Positions 24,822-36,800 are shown, counted from the stretch's first letter. The stretch: DNA of 37,016 bases from Floricoccus penangensis (GCF_001832885.1 NZ_MKIQ01000001.1:1-37016); one strand, 5' to 3'. The notes: a model not told the origin generated them from the letters alone. A program made the numbers and translations.

Positions 24822-27800
24822 ATGAAGATAGTATATACAGATATTTACAATGATTTAACTAAGGAACTTCTTCGAATATCGAAGGAGGCTATTTCTGCTG
24901 GGAAAAAAGTATTTTATATTGTCCCTTCATCACTTTCTTTTGACAAGGAAAAAGAAATTCTAGAGCGTTTTAATAATGGAATTGATACTTCGTTATTTGA
25001 TTTAACAGTTACTAGGTTTAAACAACTACCTTGGTATTTTGTAAAAGATGCTGATAATGAGGACAAAGTTGAACTTACAAATGTAGGGAAGGCTATGTTA
25101 TTCAAGCGCGTGCTTTCAAAGTTCACAAAAGATGAACTTCCTTTGTATTATTCAATGGGTTCTAGTTCAGGTTTTCTAGATTCACTGGTTAATCTTCATT
25201 CAGAACTGGAAAAATCAAATTTGACATCTTCTGATATGGTAGAAGCAAATGGTGGTGAGAGGATAAAGGAACTTGCCTTAATCATCGATCAATTTGATCT
25301 TGAACTTTCAGAAAAATATGCAAATTATTCGAAAATTGACGAATTTATTGACAATATAGTAAATGATAAATTTACAAATTCTTTACAAAAATCAATTTTT
25401 ATAATAGATGGCTATAGTAGATTTTCAGCTGAAGAAGAGAGTTTAATTACTGTATTAGATAATAAGAGCTCAGACCTTGTGATAGGTGCATATATGAGTG
25501 AAAAATCATATAGATCAGCTTATATACAAGGGAGTGTTTATCAAAATACCATAGAAATGGTTAATAGGTTTAAAAATCAATATTCAGCAGAGGTTTACAA
25601 AATAGTAAATGAAAATGTAAATAATTATTTTACAGATGTTTCAATAGCATGGGAAAACGAGAATGATCCAACTTCGACTGATGAATTTAAGTTTGAAATA
25701 CCCAAAAATGAAGAAAATAAACTAAGAATTTGGAAAGTAATCAACCAAAAAGAAGAAATTGAATATGTTGCAAAAGAAATAAGACAACTGTTAAGTAAGG
25801 GTGTAAGATACAAGGATATTCAAGTTTTAGTCGGTGATGCAGAAAATTATAGAATAAAGTTAGAACAAATTTTTTCACTTTATGAAATTCCTTATTTCTA
25901 TTCACTTGAAGAGCTTATGAAAAATCATCCTCTTATAACTGTAATTGAGTCTTTAATTAGAATTAAGAAGTATAATTATGAATCTAATGACGTAATTAAT
26001 CTTTTAAAAACTGAGATGTACAAACCAATTGATTATTCATTAGATGAAATTTATGATTTTGAATTTTATATTGTAGCAAATAAAATTAGAGGAAGAAAAA
26101 AATATTCAGAAGAGTTTAATGGAAGATTTGCTGCTGAAAATATTGAAGAAAAAAATAGTTTAAGAGAAAGTTTACTTGGAGATGAGTCACCGATTCAAAA
26201 ACTATTAAGCAATAATAATAAAAGACTTGCAAAAACATTAATAAATGATTTCAAATCATATTTAAAAGAATCACGTATTGATGAAATAATGGAAGATCTA
26301 TTTAATCAGGCTGAAAATGACAATGATTTTGCATTAGCAAATAGGCATCAACAGGTATGGGATTTAATGCTAGATAGTATTGATGAATTCCTTCAAGTTT
26401 TTGAAGGTGAAAAAATGACCATGCTGGAGTTCTTGGAGTTACTATACTCTGGTCTTTCAACTGCAAGTTATCGAGGAATTCCGGCTAATGTTGACGTTGT
26501 AAATGTTAGGGATTATGAATTAGTAGAGCCTAGAAGCTCCAAGTATGTGTATGCAATCGGATTAAGCCAAGCAAACTTTCCAAAACATAAGATAAATTCT
26601 AGCCTCTTGTCGGATGAGGATAGGGAAAATATTAATAAAAGTATTGAAGACACGAGTAAAAAAACAGCAAATAAGAGTAAATTTATTGAACAGCCAAGCT
26701 TTACAAGCAACTCGAAAAATATTTACAATGCTATGTCTTTATTCAATTCTGCAACTGAATCTTTAGTACTATCATCACCACAGCTATATGATGTTAGCCA
26801 GGAAGAAGTATCTCCTTATATATCATTTTTAATTAACAAAGGTGTAAATGTTGAAGTAAAGAAAGGTGTAAATTTAAAGTCAAGTATTGAGGAAATAGGA
26901 AATTATAGAGGCTTGCTTTCTAATATTGGTAAACTAGAAAGACAGATGAAAGATGATACTAGCAATAATCAAAATGAAGACAGTAATTCTGCTTTCTGGA
27001 GTAGTATGTTTAGAATAATAAAAAATGATAAAGTTTATAATAGTATTATTCAAGCTAATGTTGATGATATTGTTCCAGTTAATCTTTCCATTGATGTTTT
27101 AGAAGATATGTATGAAAAGAATATCTATGCTTCTGTTTCATCATTTGAAACTTTTTATAATTGCCAATATCAATATTTTATAAATAACAGTTTACGATTA
27201 CAAGAGCTTGAAACGATTACTGTTGATTCAAGAACTTCTGGTAATTATTTTCATGAAGTTTTTGAGAATTTGATGAAATCTTATCCAACAACTAATGATT
27301 TCGACGAAAAATTGACACAGTCTTTACATAAAATTTACAATGAAAATAATTACAAATATTATTTTCAAGATGAGACTGGAAAGTACGTTTACAATAGGTT
27401 GAAAGAAATAATTTTTCAAACAGCAACAATGCTTAAAAAGGTTATTAATAATGAGTTAATAAGTCCAGAGGAGTTTGAAGATACTTTTGGTTTTCCTGGG
27501 TCAAAACTCTCGGATTATTCAGTGAAAATTGATGAAAATCATCATCTTAAATTACGTGGTAAGATTGATAGAATTGACAAGATAGTTGACAGTATAGGAG
27601 TAGTTGATTATAAGTCGGGAAATCTAGATTTTGATTTGAATAAAGTATTTAACGGTCAAAGTTTGCAATTTATGACCTACTTGGATACTTTAAAAAATAA
27701 TTATAAAAGTCCTATTTGGGGTGCAACTTACCTTCAATTAAAGAATTCAGTTATAAAGTTGAATGATTTACCTGAACTAGATTTATTGCCGGTATATCTT

Positions 27801-28145
27801 TTAAAAAATATGTTATATAAAGGAGTATATAACTCAGAGGAATCAATAGAGTTAAGAGATACTAATTTATATAACATAAGTAAAAATAACTCATATTCAA
27901 CTTCTGAGATTGACAGTTTAATTCAACATAATGAAAAGCTATATAAAAGTGCAGCAAATAAATTAGTAACTGGACAGTTAGCAGTAAATCCAGTGGTGGA
28001 AAAAGATGTTGCGGTTGGTTGTAGATTTTGCAATCTAAAAGCTATATGTAAATTTGAGCCAGATATCCACATGAAATATGGTAGAAAAATTATTAAACAA
28101 CCAAAAGACGCGATTTTTGAGGAGATAGCCGATGACAGAGATTAA
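24822..28145 (+). CDS. rexB: ATP-dependent helicase/nuclease subunit RexB (AddB type)
   Basis: An 1107-residue subunit of RexAB, the Gram-positive counterpart of RecBCD that resects double-strand breaks and responds to Chi. Like other RexB proteins it lacks the N-terminal Walker A of AddB (here GKKVFYIVPSSLSF). The C-terminal nuclease has GVVDYKSGN (catalytic Asp and Lys). Four Cys for an iron-sulfur clamp are present: FYNC (~781) and GCRFC...IC (1067, 1070, 1076). ATG 24822 is preferred over an in-frame GTG at 24816 because GTGAGGTG then serves as SD. It overlaps rexA by 14 bases. The position next to dnaN is as in Lactococcus. Confidence 0.95.
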   Translation: MKIVYTDIYNDLTKELLRISKEAISAGKKVFYIVPSSLSFDKEKEILERFNNGIDTSLFDLTVTRFKQLPWYFVKDADNEDKVELTNVGKAMLFKRVLSKFTKDELPLYYSMGSSSGFLDSLVNLHSELEKSNLTSSDMVEANGGERIKELALIIDQFDLELSEKYANYSKIDEFIDNIVNDKFTNSLQKSIFIIDGYSRFSAEEESLITVLDNKSSDLVIGAYMSEKSYRSAYIQGSVYQNTIEMVNRFKNQYSAEVYKIVNENVNNYFTDVSIAWENENDPTSTDEFKFEIPKNEENKLRIWKVINQKEEIEYVAKEIRQLLSKGVRYKDIQVLVGDAENYRIKLEQIFSLYEIPYFYSLEELMKNHPLITVIESLIRIKKYNYESNDVINLLKTEMYKPIDYSLDEIYDFEFYIVANKIRGRKKYSEEFNGRFAAENIEEKNSLRESLLGDESPIQKLLSNNNKRLAKTLINDFKSYLKESRIDEIMEDLFNQAENDNDFALANRHQQVWDLMLDSIDEFLQVFEGEKMTMLEFLELLYSGLSTASYRGIPANVDVVNVRDYELVEPRSSKYVYAIGLSQANFPKHKINSSLLSDEDRENINKSIEDTSKKTANKSKFIEQPSFTSNSKNIYNAMSLFNSATESLVLSSPQLYDVSQEEVSPYISFLINKGVNVEVKKGVNLKSSIEEIGNYRGLLSNIGKLERQMKDDTSNNQNEDSNSAFWSSMFRIIKNDKVYNSIIQANVDDIVPVNLSIDVLEDMYEKNIYASVSSFETFYNCQYQYFINNSLRLQELETITVDSRTSGNYFHEVFENLMKSYPTTNDFDEKLTQSLHKIYNENNYKYYFQDETGKYVYNRLKEIIFQTATMLKKVINNELISPEEFEDTFGFPGSKLSDYSVKIDENHHLKLRGKIDRIDKIVDSIGVVDYKSGNLDFDLNKVFNGQSLQFMTYLDTLKNNYKSPIWGATYLQLKNSVIKLNDLPELDLLPVYLLKNMLYKGVYNSEESIELRDTNLYNISKNNSYSTSEIDSLIQHNEKLYKSAANKLVTGQLAVNPVVEKDVAVGCRFCNLKAICKFEPDIHMKYGRKIIKQPKDAIFEEIADDRD

Positions 28146-31100
28146 GCTTACTAAAGAGCAGAAACAAGCAATCTATGATTCCGGACAAAATATATTGGTA
28201 TCAGCTAGTGCAGGTAGTGGTAAAACATTCGTAATGATTGAAAGAATAATCAATAAAATACGTCAAGGCGTAAGCATTAAGGATTTATTTATTTCAACTT
28301 TTACTGTAAAAGCTGCAGAAGAATTGAAGACAAGACTTGATAAAAAATTGAAGGCCGAACGACGTAATACAAGTGATATAGTAGAACGTCAGAAATTTAC
28401 AAGAGCTTTACAAGAACTCGAGAATGCTCATATTGGAACAACAGACTCATACACAAACTTCTTACTTAAAGAATATTACTATACGATTGATCTTGATCCT
28501 AACTTTAGATTAATGGTTGATAAGGCAGAACAAGACTTACTAAAAGAAGAAGTTTTTAATGAGATGTTTGAGTCTTATTTAGCAGCGGATGAGAAAATAG
28601 AAGATTCATTAAAAGTATCAGTTGATAACTTTACAGCATTGTCAAAAAATTACTCAAATGATAGAAATACAAATGGATTCAGAGAAGTAATTTATCAAAT
28701 CCATTCATTTGCTGAGAGTACTGAAAATCCATTAGAGTGGTTAAAAAACGATTTTTTAACTGCTAGTAAACTATATAAAAGTAGTGAGGATTTACCATCT
28801 GATTTAATTGATGATGTAAAGTCAGACTTGTATATGTTTATACATTTAATGGAAACTTCATCAGAGAATGGGCTTTTTTCTGGAAAAGCTGCTAAGGAAA
28901 ATTCCGAGAATTTTTTAGCACAAGCACCTTTACTTTTGAAATTATTAGAAGAAAGACAGATTGCGAAATTTGCTGAAGAATTTTCAGCTATGAAATTAGA
29001 TTTTCGTTTTGGTAAATCAAAAGACGAAGTCTTAGTTGAATTACAAAATGAATTTAAAAAAGTCAAATCAGCATTGGTAGGAAGTCCTTCAAGTCCTGGA
29101 TCAATTCGTAAGTTTACTAATTCCTTTAAATACGCGAATTTGATAGAAGAATATTCTGATATGTCATATCAGTTAATGCAGGATTTACAGAAGGTATCAA
29201 TATATTTTTATAAAATATATTTAGAGAGAAAGTTACAAGAAAATACTTTAGAATATGCGGATATTAATCATTTGGCGTTAAGGATTTTGAAAGAAAATGA
29301 AGAAATACGTTTACACTTTGTTGACAAGTATAATGAAGTAATGATTGACGAATATCAAGATGCTAATAGGGTACAAGAAGCACTATATCAATTAATTTCT
29401 AACGGTCATAATCTATTTATGGTTGGTGATATCAAGCAGTCAATTTACAGTTTCAGACAGGCTGATCCACAGTTATTTTTATCAAAGTATATTGCATATC
29501 AGAGTAATGATGCTGATGGTGAGTTAATAAGACTTAAGGAAAATTTTAGAAGTAGGACAGAGGTTCTTAATTTCACCAATAATTTCTTCGAGAGTATAAT
29601 GGATAAAAACTTGGGAGAAATGGAATACGGATCAGAGGAAAAATTAGTATTTGGTTCAAATGAATTTCCTAAGGATGAGGAAGTTGACAGCTACCCAGAA
29701 CTTTTACTTTTTTATGATAAGGAGGCTGGAAGTTATAATACTGATGAAAATGAATTTGTTAGTCAAAATGAGCTTCTTGTTACTGCAGAAAAAATAAAAG
29801 AACTTGTAAAATCAGGTGTAAAGTATGATGATATTGTAATTTTGGTGAGAAGTAAATCCCATAATAATGAGATTGAGGATACGCTAACTAGTCTTGGTAT
29901 ACCTGTCGTTTTAGATGAGGGAAGAAATAATTATCTTGAATCTATGGAAGTTAAAATCATGCTTGAAACTTTACGAGCAATTGACAATCCTTTACAAGAT
30001 GTCTCTTTCGTGGCACTTATTAATTCACCTATGTTTAATTTTAACGAAGATGATTTGATGCGTATCTCTTTACAGGATAAAAAATTACCTTTTTACAGAA
30101 AATATCAACTTGCTTTAAATGGTTTGGGGCAAAAATCTGAACTCGTTAGTTCATCTTTGCGTCAAAAGTTAGAGGACTTTAATGATAAGTTTTCGAACTG
30201 GATAGAGATGGCAAATAAGGTTAGTTTACATAATTTAATTTGGAAAATTTATCAAGATACATATTATTATGAGTATGTGGGTGCCATGAATAATGGTGCA
30301 TTGAGACAGGCAAATTTACAAGCTTTGTCAATAAGAGCAAATGATTTTGAAAACAATGGTTACAAGGGTCTTTACCGTTTTGTTAAGATGATCGATAACT
30401 TTTTAGAACAAAATAATGATCTTGCAAGTGTAAATGTTGAACTTCCTGAAAATGCTGTAAGAGTTATGACCATCCATAAAAGTAAAGGACTAGAGTTTGA
30501 TTATGTTTTTCTTTTAAATTTACAAGTAAAATTTCAACAACGTGATCTAACATCTAAATTAATCTTATCTCGTGAAAACGGTGCTGGTACTCAGATGATT
30601 GTTGATATGAAAGATAAGGTTGAAACAGACTTCCCGTATGCATTAGTCAGTTTGGAAACTGTTACATATATTGTAAATCGTAATGATAAACTCAAGGCTT
30701 CATTATCAGAGGAAATGAGAGTTCTTTACGTTGCCTTTACCAGAGCTGTAAAGAAACTATATATGGTAGGTAGTGTAAAAGGTAAGACTCCATTTGCAAA
30801 GTATGACAATTCTGTACTTGAAGCTGGTATGTTAGATGTGAAGTCAAGGAAAAATGCCAAGTCATATCAAGATTGGTTGCTTAGTTTATTAAGTGCAAAA
30901 GAGGAAGAAAACTTTACTGACGCACTTGAAAGCAAAGAATTTATTTCAAATAAATTGAAGTTAGCATTTAAATTATTTGATAATGAAATGTCAATTATAG
31001 AGGAGCAGTCTACTATTCCCAATCAAGAAGAAAATAAAGTATTTGAAGAGTTTAAAGAAGAAATAACAATATTTGATAACGAGACTCTTGTTGCTGATAA

Positions 31101-31791
31101 AGTTAGGGAAGCTAGAAGAATATTAGATTCAACTGACGAAGTCAATTCTAAATATGCAAATGCAATTGAACTTCCAACAATTCAAACACCAAGTCAAATT
31201 AAAAAGCGCTATGAAAAAATAATTGATATTGATGGGATTGCACAAGATAATTCTAAATCAAATGGTAAATTTGAATTATCTCGTTCGGATTCTGTGTCAG
31301 CAGCTGAATTAGGTAGCGCAACCCATGAATTAATGCAGCAGGTTAACCTTAATGACACTAGCATGGAAGGTTTGACAATAGCTTTACAGAAGGTATCTGC
31401 TAGAAATTCTGTAAAAGAAAAAATAAATTTGAAAAAAATATCAAATTTCTTTGATACTGAACTTGGAAAATTAATGATTGCTAATCAAGATAAGTTAACT
31501 CGTGAGGCACCATTCTCAATGCTTAAAACAGACAGTGATTCGGAAGAACAATATTTGATACGTGGTATCGTAGATGGTTTTTTAAAATTTGATGATAAGA
31601 TAATTCTTTTCGATTATAAGACTGATAGGTTTACACGTGATTCACAAGTTTTAGATATTGAACAAAGGTATGAAGTTCAAATGAATCTTTATGCTGATGC
31701 CTTAACTATGAGTTACGGCATTGATCAAATTGAAAAGTATTTAATTCTATTGGGTGGAACAAAGGGTATTATTGTCCGTAAATTACCTTAG
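28132..31791 (+). CDS. rexA: ATP-dependent helicase/nuclease subunit RexA (AddA type)
   Basis: A 1219-residue UvrD-like helicase with a C-terminal nuclease, partner of RexB. Helicase motifs in order: SASAGSGKT (~24-32), VMIDEYQDAN, VGDIKQSIYSFRQADP, LKENFRSR, MTIHKSKGLEFDYVF and EEMRVLYVAFTRA. The nuclease near the C-terminus has RGIVDGFLKFDDKIILFDYKTD-type motif (GIVDG, FDYKTD), with the catalytic Asp and Lys. Both activities appear intact. The start overlaps the end of rexB, so the subunits are coupled in translation. Confidence 0.96.
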   Translation: MTEIKLTKEQKQAIYDSGQNILVSASAGSGKTFVMIERIINKIRQGVSIKDLFISTFTVKAAEELKTRLDKKLKAERRNTSDIVERQKFTRALQELENAHIGTTDSYTNFLLKEYYYTIDLDPNFRLMVDKAEQDLLKEEVFNEMFESYLAADEKIEDSLKVSVDNFTALSKNYSNDRNTNGFREVIYQIHSFAESTENPLEWLKNDFLTASKLYKSSEDLPSDLIDDVKSDLYMFIHLMETSSENGLFSGKAAKENSENFLAQAPLLLKLLEERQIAKFAEEFSAMKLDFRFGKSKDEVLVELQNEFKKVKSALVGSPSSPGSIRKFTNSFKYANLIEEYSDMSYQLMQDLQKVSIYFYKIYLERKLQENTLEYADINHLALRILKENEEIRLHFVDKYNEVMIDEYQDANRVQEALYQLISNGHNLFMVGDIKQSIYSFRQADPQLFLSKYIAYQSNDADGELIRLKENFRSRTEVLNFTNNFFESIMDKNLGEMEYGSEEKLVFGSNEFPKDEEVDSYPELLLFYDKEAGSYNTDENEFVSQNELLVTAEKIKELVKSGVKYDDIVILVRSKSHNNEIEDTLTSLGIPVVLDEGRNNYLESMEVKIMLETLRAIDNPLQDVSFVALINSPMFNFNEDDLMRISLQDKKLPFYRKYQLALNGLGQKSELVSSSLRQKLEDFNDKFSNWIEMANKVSLHNLIWKIYQDTYYYEYVGAMNNGALRQANLQALSIRANDFENNGYKGLYRFVKMIDNFLEQNNDLASVNVELPENAVRVMTIHKSKGLEFDYVFLLNLQVKFQQRDLTSKLILSRENGAGTQMIVDMKDKVETDFPYALVSLETVTYIVNRNDKLKASLSEEMRVLYVAFTRAVKKLYMVGSVKGKTPFAKYDNSVLEAGMLDVKSRKNAKSYQDWLLSLLSAKEEENFTDALESKEFISNKLKLAFKLFDNEMSIIEEQSTIPNQEENKVFEEFKEEITIFDNETLVADKVREARRILDSTDEVNSKYANAIELPTIQTPSQIKKRYEKIIDIDGIAQDNSKSNGKFELSRSDSVSAAELGSATHELMQQVNLNDTSMEGLTIALQKVSARNSVKEKINLKKISNFFDTELGKLMIANQDKLTREAPFSMLKTDSDSEEQYLIRGIVDGFLKFDDKIILFDYKTDRFTRDSQVLDIEQRYEVQMNLYADALTMSYGIDQIEKYLILLGGTKGIIVRKLP

Positions 31792-31807
31792 CCAAATGTC
31801 TGAAAAA

Positions 31808-31836
31808 TTGCTTTTTTAACCATTATATAGTAGAAT
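31808..31836 (+). promoter_or_regulatory. Promoter of DUF951-ychF
   Basis: TTGCTT (31808-31813), a 17-nt spacer and TAGAAT (31831-31836), 34 nt before the DUF951 start codon and just after the rexA stop. Confidence 0.75.
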
Positions 31837-31869
31837 TATTAGTGCTAAAAATTTGAGGAGGCTTTGTAA

Positions 31870-32067
31870 ATGTATGATTTAGGTGATTTTGTTGAAATGA
31901 AAAAACCTCATGCTTGTACGGTAAAATCGACAGGTAAGAAGGCTAATCGCTGGGAGATCATAAGACTTGGTGCAGATATAAAGATTGAATGTACTAATTG
32001 CAATCATATAGTTATGATGAACCGCCGTGATTTTGAGAAGAAATTAAGTAAAGTTTTAGATAAGTAA
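31870..32067 (+). CDS. DUF951 family small protein
   Basis: A 65-residue protein. The sequence pattern DFVEMKKPHACTVKSTGKKANRWEIIRLGADIKIECTNC is the DUF951 signature: one CxxC (ECTNC) and an earlier Cys in HACT suggest metal binding, followed by a basic NRRDFEKKL tail. The family is found next to ychF throughout Lactobacillales; its role is unknown, with nucleic-acid binding a plausible guess. SD GAGGAGG, eight bases before the ATG. It is 33 bases upstream of ychF and probably co-transcribed. Confidence 0.92.
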   Translation: MYDLGDFVEMKKPHACTVKSTGKKANRWEIIRLGADIKIECTNCNHIVMMNRRDFEKKLSKVLDK

Positions 32068-32100
32068 ATTAAAATAAAGTATAGTAAATAGGAGAAAACA

Positions 32101-33219
32101 ATGGCTTTAACAGCTGGTATCGTAGGTTTACCAAACGTAGGTAAATCAACACTTTTTAATGCAATAACTCAGGCAGGTGCAGAGGCTGCAAACTATCCTT
32201 TCGCAACAATTGATCCAAACGTTGGAATGGTTGAAGTTCCAGATGAACGTTTACAAAAATTGACTGAACTTGTAAAACCAAAGAAAACAGTTCCAACTAC
32301 TTTCGAGTTTACTGATATTGCAGGTATCGTTAAAGGAGCAAGTAAAGGTGAAGGTCTTGGTAATAAATTCCTAGCTAATATCCGTGAAGTTGATGCTATC
32401 ATCCACGTTGTCCGTGCTTTTGATGATGAAAATGTAATGCGTGAACAAAACCGTGATGCAGAATTTGTTGACCCTATGGCTGATATTGATACAATCAATT
32501 TAGAGCTAATCTTAGCTGACCTTGAGTCTGTAAATAAACGTTATGCAAGAGTAGAAAAAGTTGCTCGTACTACTAAAGACAAAGATGCTATTGCTGAATT
32601 TGCTGTTCTTGAAAAAATTAAACCGGTTCTTGAAGATGGAAAATCAGCAAGAACAATCGAATTTAATGAGGATGAGCAAAAAGTTGTTAAGCAACTATTC
32701 CTATTAACTACAAAACCTGTATTATACGTAGCAAATGTTTCCGAAGATGAAGTCTCTGATCCAGACGCAATTGAATATGTAAATCAAATTCGTGATTTTG
32801 CAGCAACTGAGAATGCTGATGTAGTTGTTATTTCAGCAAGAGTTGAAGAAGAAATTGCAATGCTTGATGAAGATGAAGAAAAGATAGAGTTTCTTGAAGC
32901 AATTGGTTTGACAGAGTCTGGTGTAGATAAGCTTACAAAAGCTGCATATCATTTACTAGGTCTCGGAACATACTTTACAGCTGGTGAAAAAGAGGTTCGT
33001 GCATGGACTTTCAAACGTGGAATTAAAGCTCCACAAGCAGCTGGTATTATCCATTCTGACTTTGAAAAAGGTTTTATCAGAGCAGTTACGATGTCTTATG
33101 ATGATCTTTTACAATATGGTAGCGAACGTGCTGTAAGAGAAGCTGGTCGTTTACGTGAAGAAGGTAAAGAATATATTGTCCAAGATGGCGATATCATGGA
33201 ATTTAGATTTAACGTCTAA
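32101..33219 (+). CDS. ychF: Redox/ribosome-associated ATPase YchF (OLA1 family)
   Basis: A 372-residue OBG-family P-loop protein that prefers ATP to GTP and binds ribosomes. Visible are GLPNVGKSTLFNAIT (G1, ~7-21), the switch DIAGIVKGASKGEGLGNKFL (~69-90), and a coiled-coil insertion (~130-200). The C-terminal TGS domain contains TYFTAGEKEVRAWTFKRG and the end DGDIMEFRFNV. Length is typical. SD AGGAG. A strong terminator follows before pth. Confidence 0.97.
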   Translation: MALTAGIVGLPNVGKSTLFNAITQAGAEAANYPFATIDPNVGMVEVPDERLQKLTELVKPKKTVPTTFEFTDIAGIVKGASKGEGLGNKFLANIREVDAIIHVVRAFDDENVMREQNRDAEFVDPMADIDTINLELILADLESVNKRYARVEKVARTTKDKDAIAEFAVLEKIKPVLEDGKSARTIEFNEDEQKVVKQLFLLTTKPVLYVANVSEDEVSDPDAIEYVNQIRDFAATENADVVVISARVEEEIAMLDEDEEKIEFLEAIGLTESGVDKLTKAAYHLLGLGTYFTAGEKEVRAWTFKRGIKAPQAAGIIHSDFEKGFIRAVTMSYDDLLQYGSERAVREAGRLREEGKEYIVQDGDIMEFRFNV

Positions 33220-33235
33220 AATAGCTAACAAATAT

Positions 33236-33261
33236 AGGTTTACACTTGTGTAAACCTTTTT
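33236..33261 (+). terminator. ychF terminator
   Basis: A 10-bp stem AGGTTTACAC/GTGTAAACCT with a 2-nt loop (33236-33257) followed by TTTT. pth starts 22 bases later, so pth-mfd must rely on readthrough or on a promoter I could not place. Confidence 0.88.
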
Positions 33262-33283
33262 GAAATTTATAGGTAGGTAAGAA

Positions 33284-33856
33284 ATGACAAAAATGATAGT
33301 TGGTCTGGGAAATCCAGGTGATAAATATACAGATACTAAACATAATATAGGTTTTATGGCTTTGGATATGCTTGCACAGGAATATGGCGTTAGCTTTACA
33401 CGTGATAAAACATTTATTGCAGATACTGCATCTACTTTTATTAATGGTGAAAAAGTTTATTTAGTAAAACCTGTTACTTTTATGAATGAATCTGGTAAGT
33501 CAGTTGGTCCATTACTTTCATATTATGGTTTGGATAATTCAAATTTATTGGTTATCTATGATGATCTTGATATGGAAGTTGGTAAGGTTAGACTTAGACA
33601 AAAAGGTTCGGCAGGTGGTCATAATGGAATTAAGAGTATTATTGCTCATACTGGTGATTCTAATTTTAATCGTATAAAAGTCGGTATTGGTAGACCGAAA
33701 AATGGTATGAAGGTAACAAGTCATGTATTGAGTAAATTTGATGCTGATGATCAACCATCAGTTAAGCAAGGTCTAGATAAAGCTATTCAAGCTAGTGATG
33801 ACATTGTTCGAACAAATGATTTTGTTGCTGCTATGAACAAATATAATGGTAAATAA
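33284..33856 (+). CDS. pth: Peptidyl-tRNA hydrolase
   Basis: A 190-residue enzyme that frees tRNA from stalled peptidyl-tRNA. Active-site residues are all present: Asn10 in GLGNPG, His20 in [13 protein letters not shown] with the conserved Asn (~69), and Asp in YDDLDM (~93). [12 protein letters not shown] forms the tRNA-binding loop. Normal length. Its stop codon is one base from the mfd start. Confidence 0.97.
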   Translation: MTKMIVGLGNPGDKYTDTKHNIGFMALDMLAQEYGVSFTRDKTFIADTASTFINGEKVYLVKPVTFMNESGKSVGPLLSYYGLDNSNLLVIYDDLDMEVGKVRLRQKGSAGGHNGIKSIIAHTGDSNFNRIKVGIGRPKNGMKVTSHVLSKFDADDQPSVKQGLDKAIQASDDIVRTNDFVAAMNKYNGK

Positions 33857-33857
33857 T

Positions 33858-36800
33858 ATGAACATTATTGATTTATTAAATGAGGATAGAAATTTACAGG
33901 CTTGGGAATCAAGGTTTACAACCTTGTCAAGAACACTACTTTTGGGATTATCTGGAAGTATTAAGAGTCTTGTTATGGCCAATGCCTATGATAATGATCC
34001 TGACAAATATATATTAATCACAGATACCCAGTATCATGCTAGTGAACTTTTTGACGAGTTGGGAAATTTACTTGGTGAAGATAAAGTAGTTCAATATTTT
34101 TCTGATGACAATGTATATGCTGACTACGCTATTGCTAGTAAAGATAGGGTCACATATAGGTTGGAAGCCTTGGAATTTCTAATTGATCCTAAACGTACAG
34201 GATTCTTTATTACCCCTCTTTTGAGCCTTAGAGAGCTACTACCTTCAGTAGAAAATTTTAAAGGTGCTTTTCAGGAGATCAAGGTTGGTCAGGAAGTTGA
34301 TTTAGATAGTCTTGCCGATCAGCTTGGCCATATTGGATATGAAAGAACTCAGAGAGTAATGACTCCTGGGGAATTTTCGCGTCGTGGTGATATTTTAGAT
34401 TTATATTCTCTTGATGCAGAACATCCTGTAAGAATTGAGTTCTTTGGGGACGAAATAGATGGTATAAGGTATTTTGATGTTGAGACACAAAGATCAGTTG
34501 AACAACTTGATTCTTTGGTTATTAAACCTGCAAATGACTTTATTCTGTCTGATGAAGAATTTGATAAAGGTGTAAAGAAACTTTACAAGGTAATTGATAA
34601 AAGTGACGATGATGTCTTTAAATCATATCTTGAAGAGGTGGTTTCAGCAGCATCAAATAGATATTATCATCAAGATTTACGTAAATTTGCTGAATTCTTT
34701 TATAAGAAGGAAACGACTTTATTTGATTATTTTCCCAAAAACGTTCAATTTTTCTTAGATGATTTCCAAAAAATAAATGAAATGAATAATAAAATTAGTC
34801 TTGAATTAGCTGATTTTATATTGAGTGAAAAAAATCTAGGACGTTATGTTGAAGGCCAAAAATATTTAGCAGATAATTTTTCAAAGGTTAGAAATTATAA
34901 ACCATCTTCTTTCTTTTCTAATTTCCAAAAAGGTTTGGGAAATTTAAGATTTGATGCAATATATAATTTTAATCAACATAGTATGCAAGACTTCTTTGGT
35001 CAACTAGGACTTTTAAAAGCTGAAATTGATCGATTTGTAAAAAATGAAAATACAGTTGTTATTGTAGCTACTCCTGAAAAATATGGTAAAATGCTTCAAT
35101 CTTTACAAGATGTTGACATTAAATTTACGGAAACCAAAGAAGGTGATATTAAAATTAAAGAGGTCAATCTGATCTCTTCTACAGCTATTAGTAAAGGATT
35201 CAATTTCCTAGATGACAAGCTAGTTGTCATAACTGAACAGGAAATTTTTGGTAAGGTAAGAAAGAAAAGAATTCGCCGATCTAATAATATTTCAAATGCT
35301 GAGCGTCTAAAGGACTACAACGAGCTTGAGATTGGTGATTATGTTGTACATAAGAATCATGGTATTGGTAAGTACATGGGAATTGAGACCATTGAAGTTG
35401 GTGGTATTCATAGAGATTACTTGACCATCCAATATCAAAATTCTGATAGAATTTCAGTTCCTGTTGATCAATTGGACATGCTGACAAAATACACAGCTAG
35501 TGAAGGTAAAGCTCCAAAAATCAACAAACTTAATGATGGTCGATGGAAACGTACAATGCGTACTGTCAATAAGCAGGTTGAAGATATCTCTGAGGATTTA
35601 ATCAAACTTTATGCTCTTCGTCAAAGTCAAAAAGGATATGCATTTTCAAAAGATGACGATAACCAATTAGAGTTTGATAATAACTTTGCTTATGCAGAGA
35701 CTGAAGATCAATTGAGAAGTATTGCTGAAATCAAGAAAGACATGGAAAAAGAACGTCCTATGGACCGTCTTTTAGTTGGAGATGTTGGGTTTGGTAAAAC
35801 TGAGGTTGCTATGCGTGCTGCTTTTAAAGCAGTGAATGATCATAAACAAGTAGCAGTTCTGGTACCTACTACTGTACTTGCTGAACAACACTATTCAACA
35901 ATGCTTGAACGATTTAGCGAATTTGGTGTTGAAATTGCAGTGCTTTCACGTTTCCAAACTAAATCACAACAAAAAGATATCCTTGATAAACTTAAAAAGG
36001 GAAGAATAGATATCATAGTTGGAACACATAGAATTCTTTCAAAGGACGTTGAGTTTTTCGACCTAGGTCTAATGATTATTGACGAAGAACAACACTTTGG
36101 TGTAAAGCATAAGGAAAGATTAAAAGAACTTAAGTCACAGGTTGATGTATTGACCCTAACGGCGACACCAATACCAAGAACTTTACACATGTCAATGCTT
36201 GGTATACGAGATCTTTCAGTTATTGAAACACCTCCAACCAACCGTTACCCAGTTCAAACTTATGTAATGGAGACGAACTATGGTGTAGTTCGTGATGCAT
36301 CTTTACGCGAAATAAGTCGAGGTGGACAAATATTCTACCTTTACAATCGTGTTGACACTATTGAGCAAAAAGTGGCCCAATTATCAGAATTAATTCCTGA
36401 AGCACGTATTGGATATGTACATGGTCAAATGAATGAAGTACAACTTGAAGATACTTTACTTGATTTTGTAAATGGTGAATATGATATGTTGGTTACAACA
36501 ACAATTATTGAAACAGGTGTTGATATCCCTAATGCAAATACTCTCTTTGTAGAGGCTGCAGATTATATGGGACTTTCACAACTCTACCAATTAAGAGGAC
36601 GTGTAGGTCGTAGTAATCGCATTGCCTATGCATATTTTATGTACGACCCTGATAAGCAGTTATCAGAAGTTAGCGAGAAACGTTTGGATGCCATTAAAGG
36701 CTTCACAGAGCTCGGTAGTGGCTTTAAAATTGCCATGCGGGACCTATCTATCCGAGGAGCTGGTAATCTATTAGGAGCTGAGCAATCAGGATTTATTGAA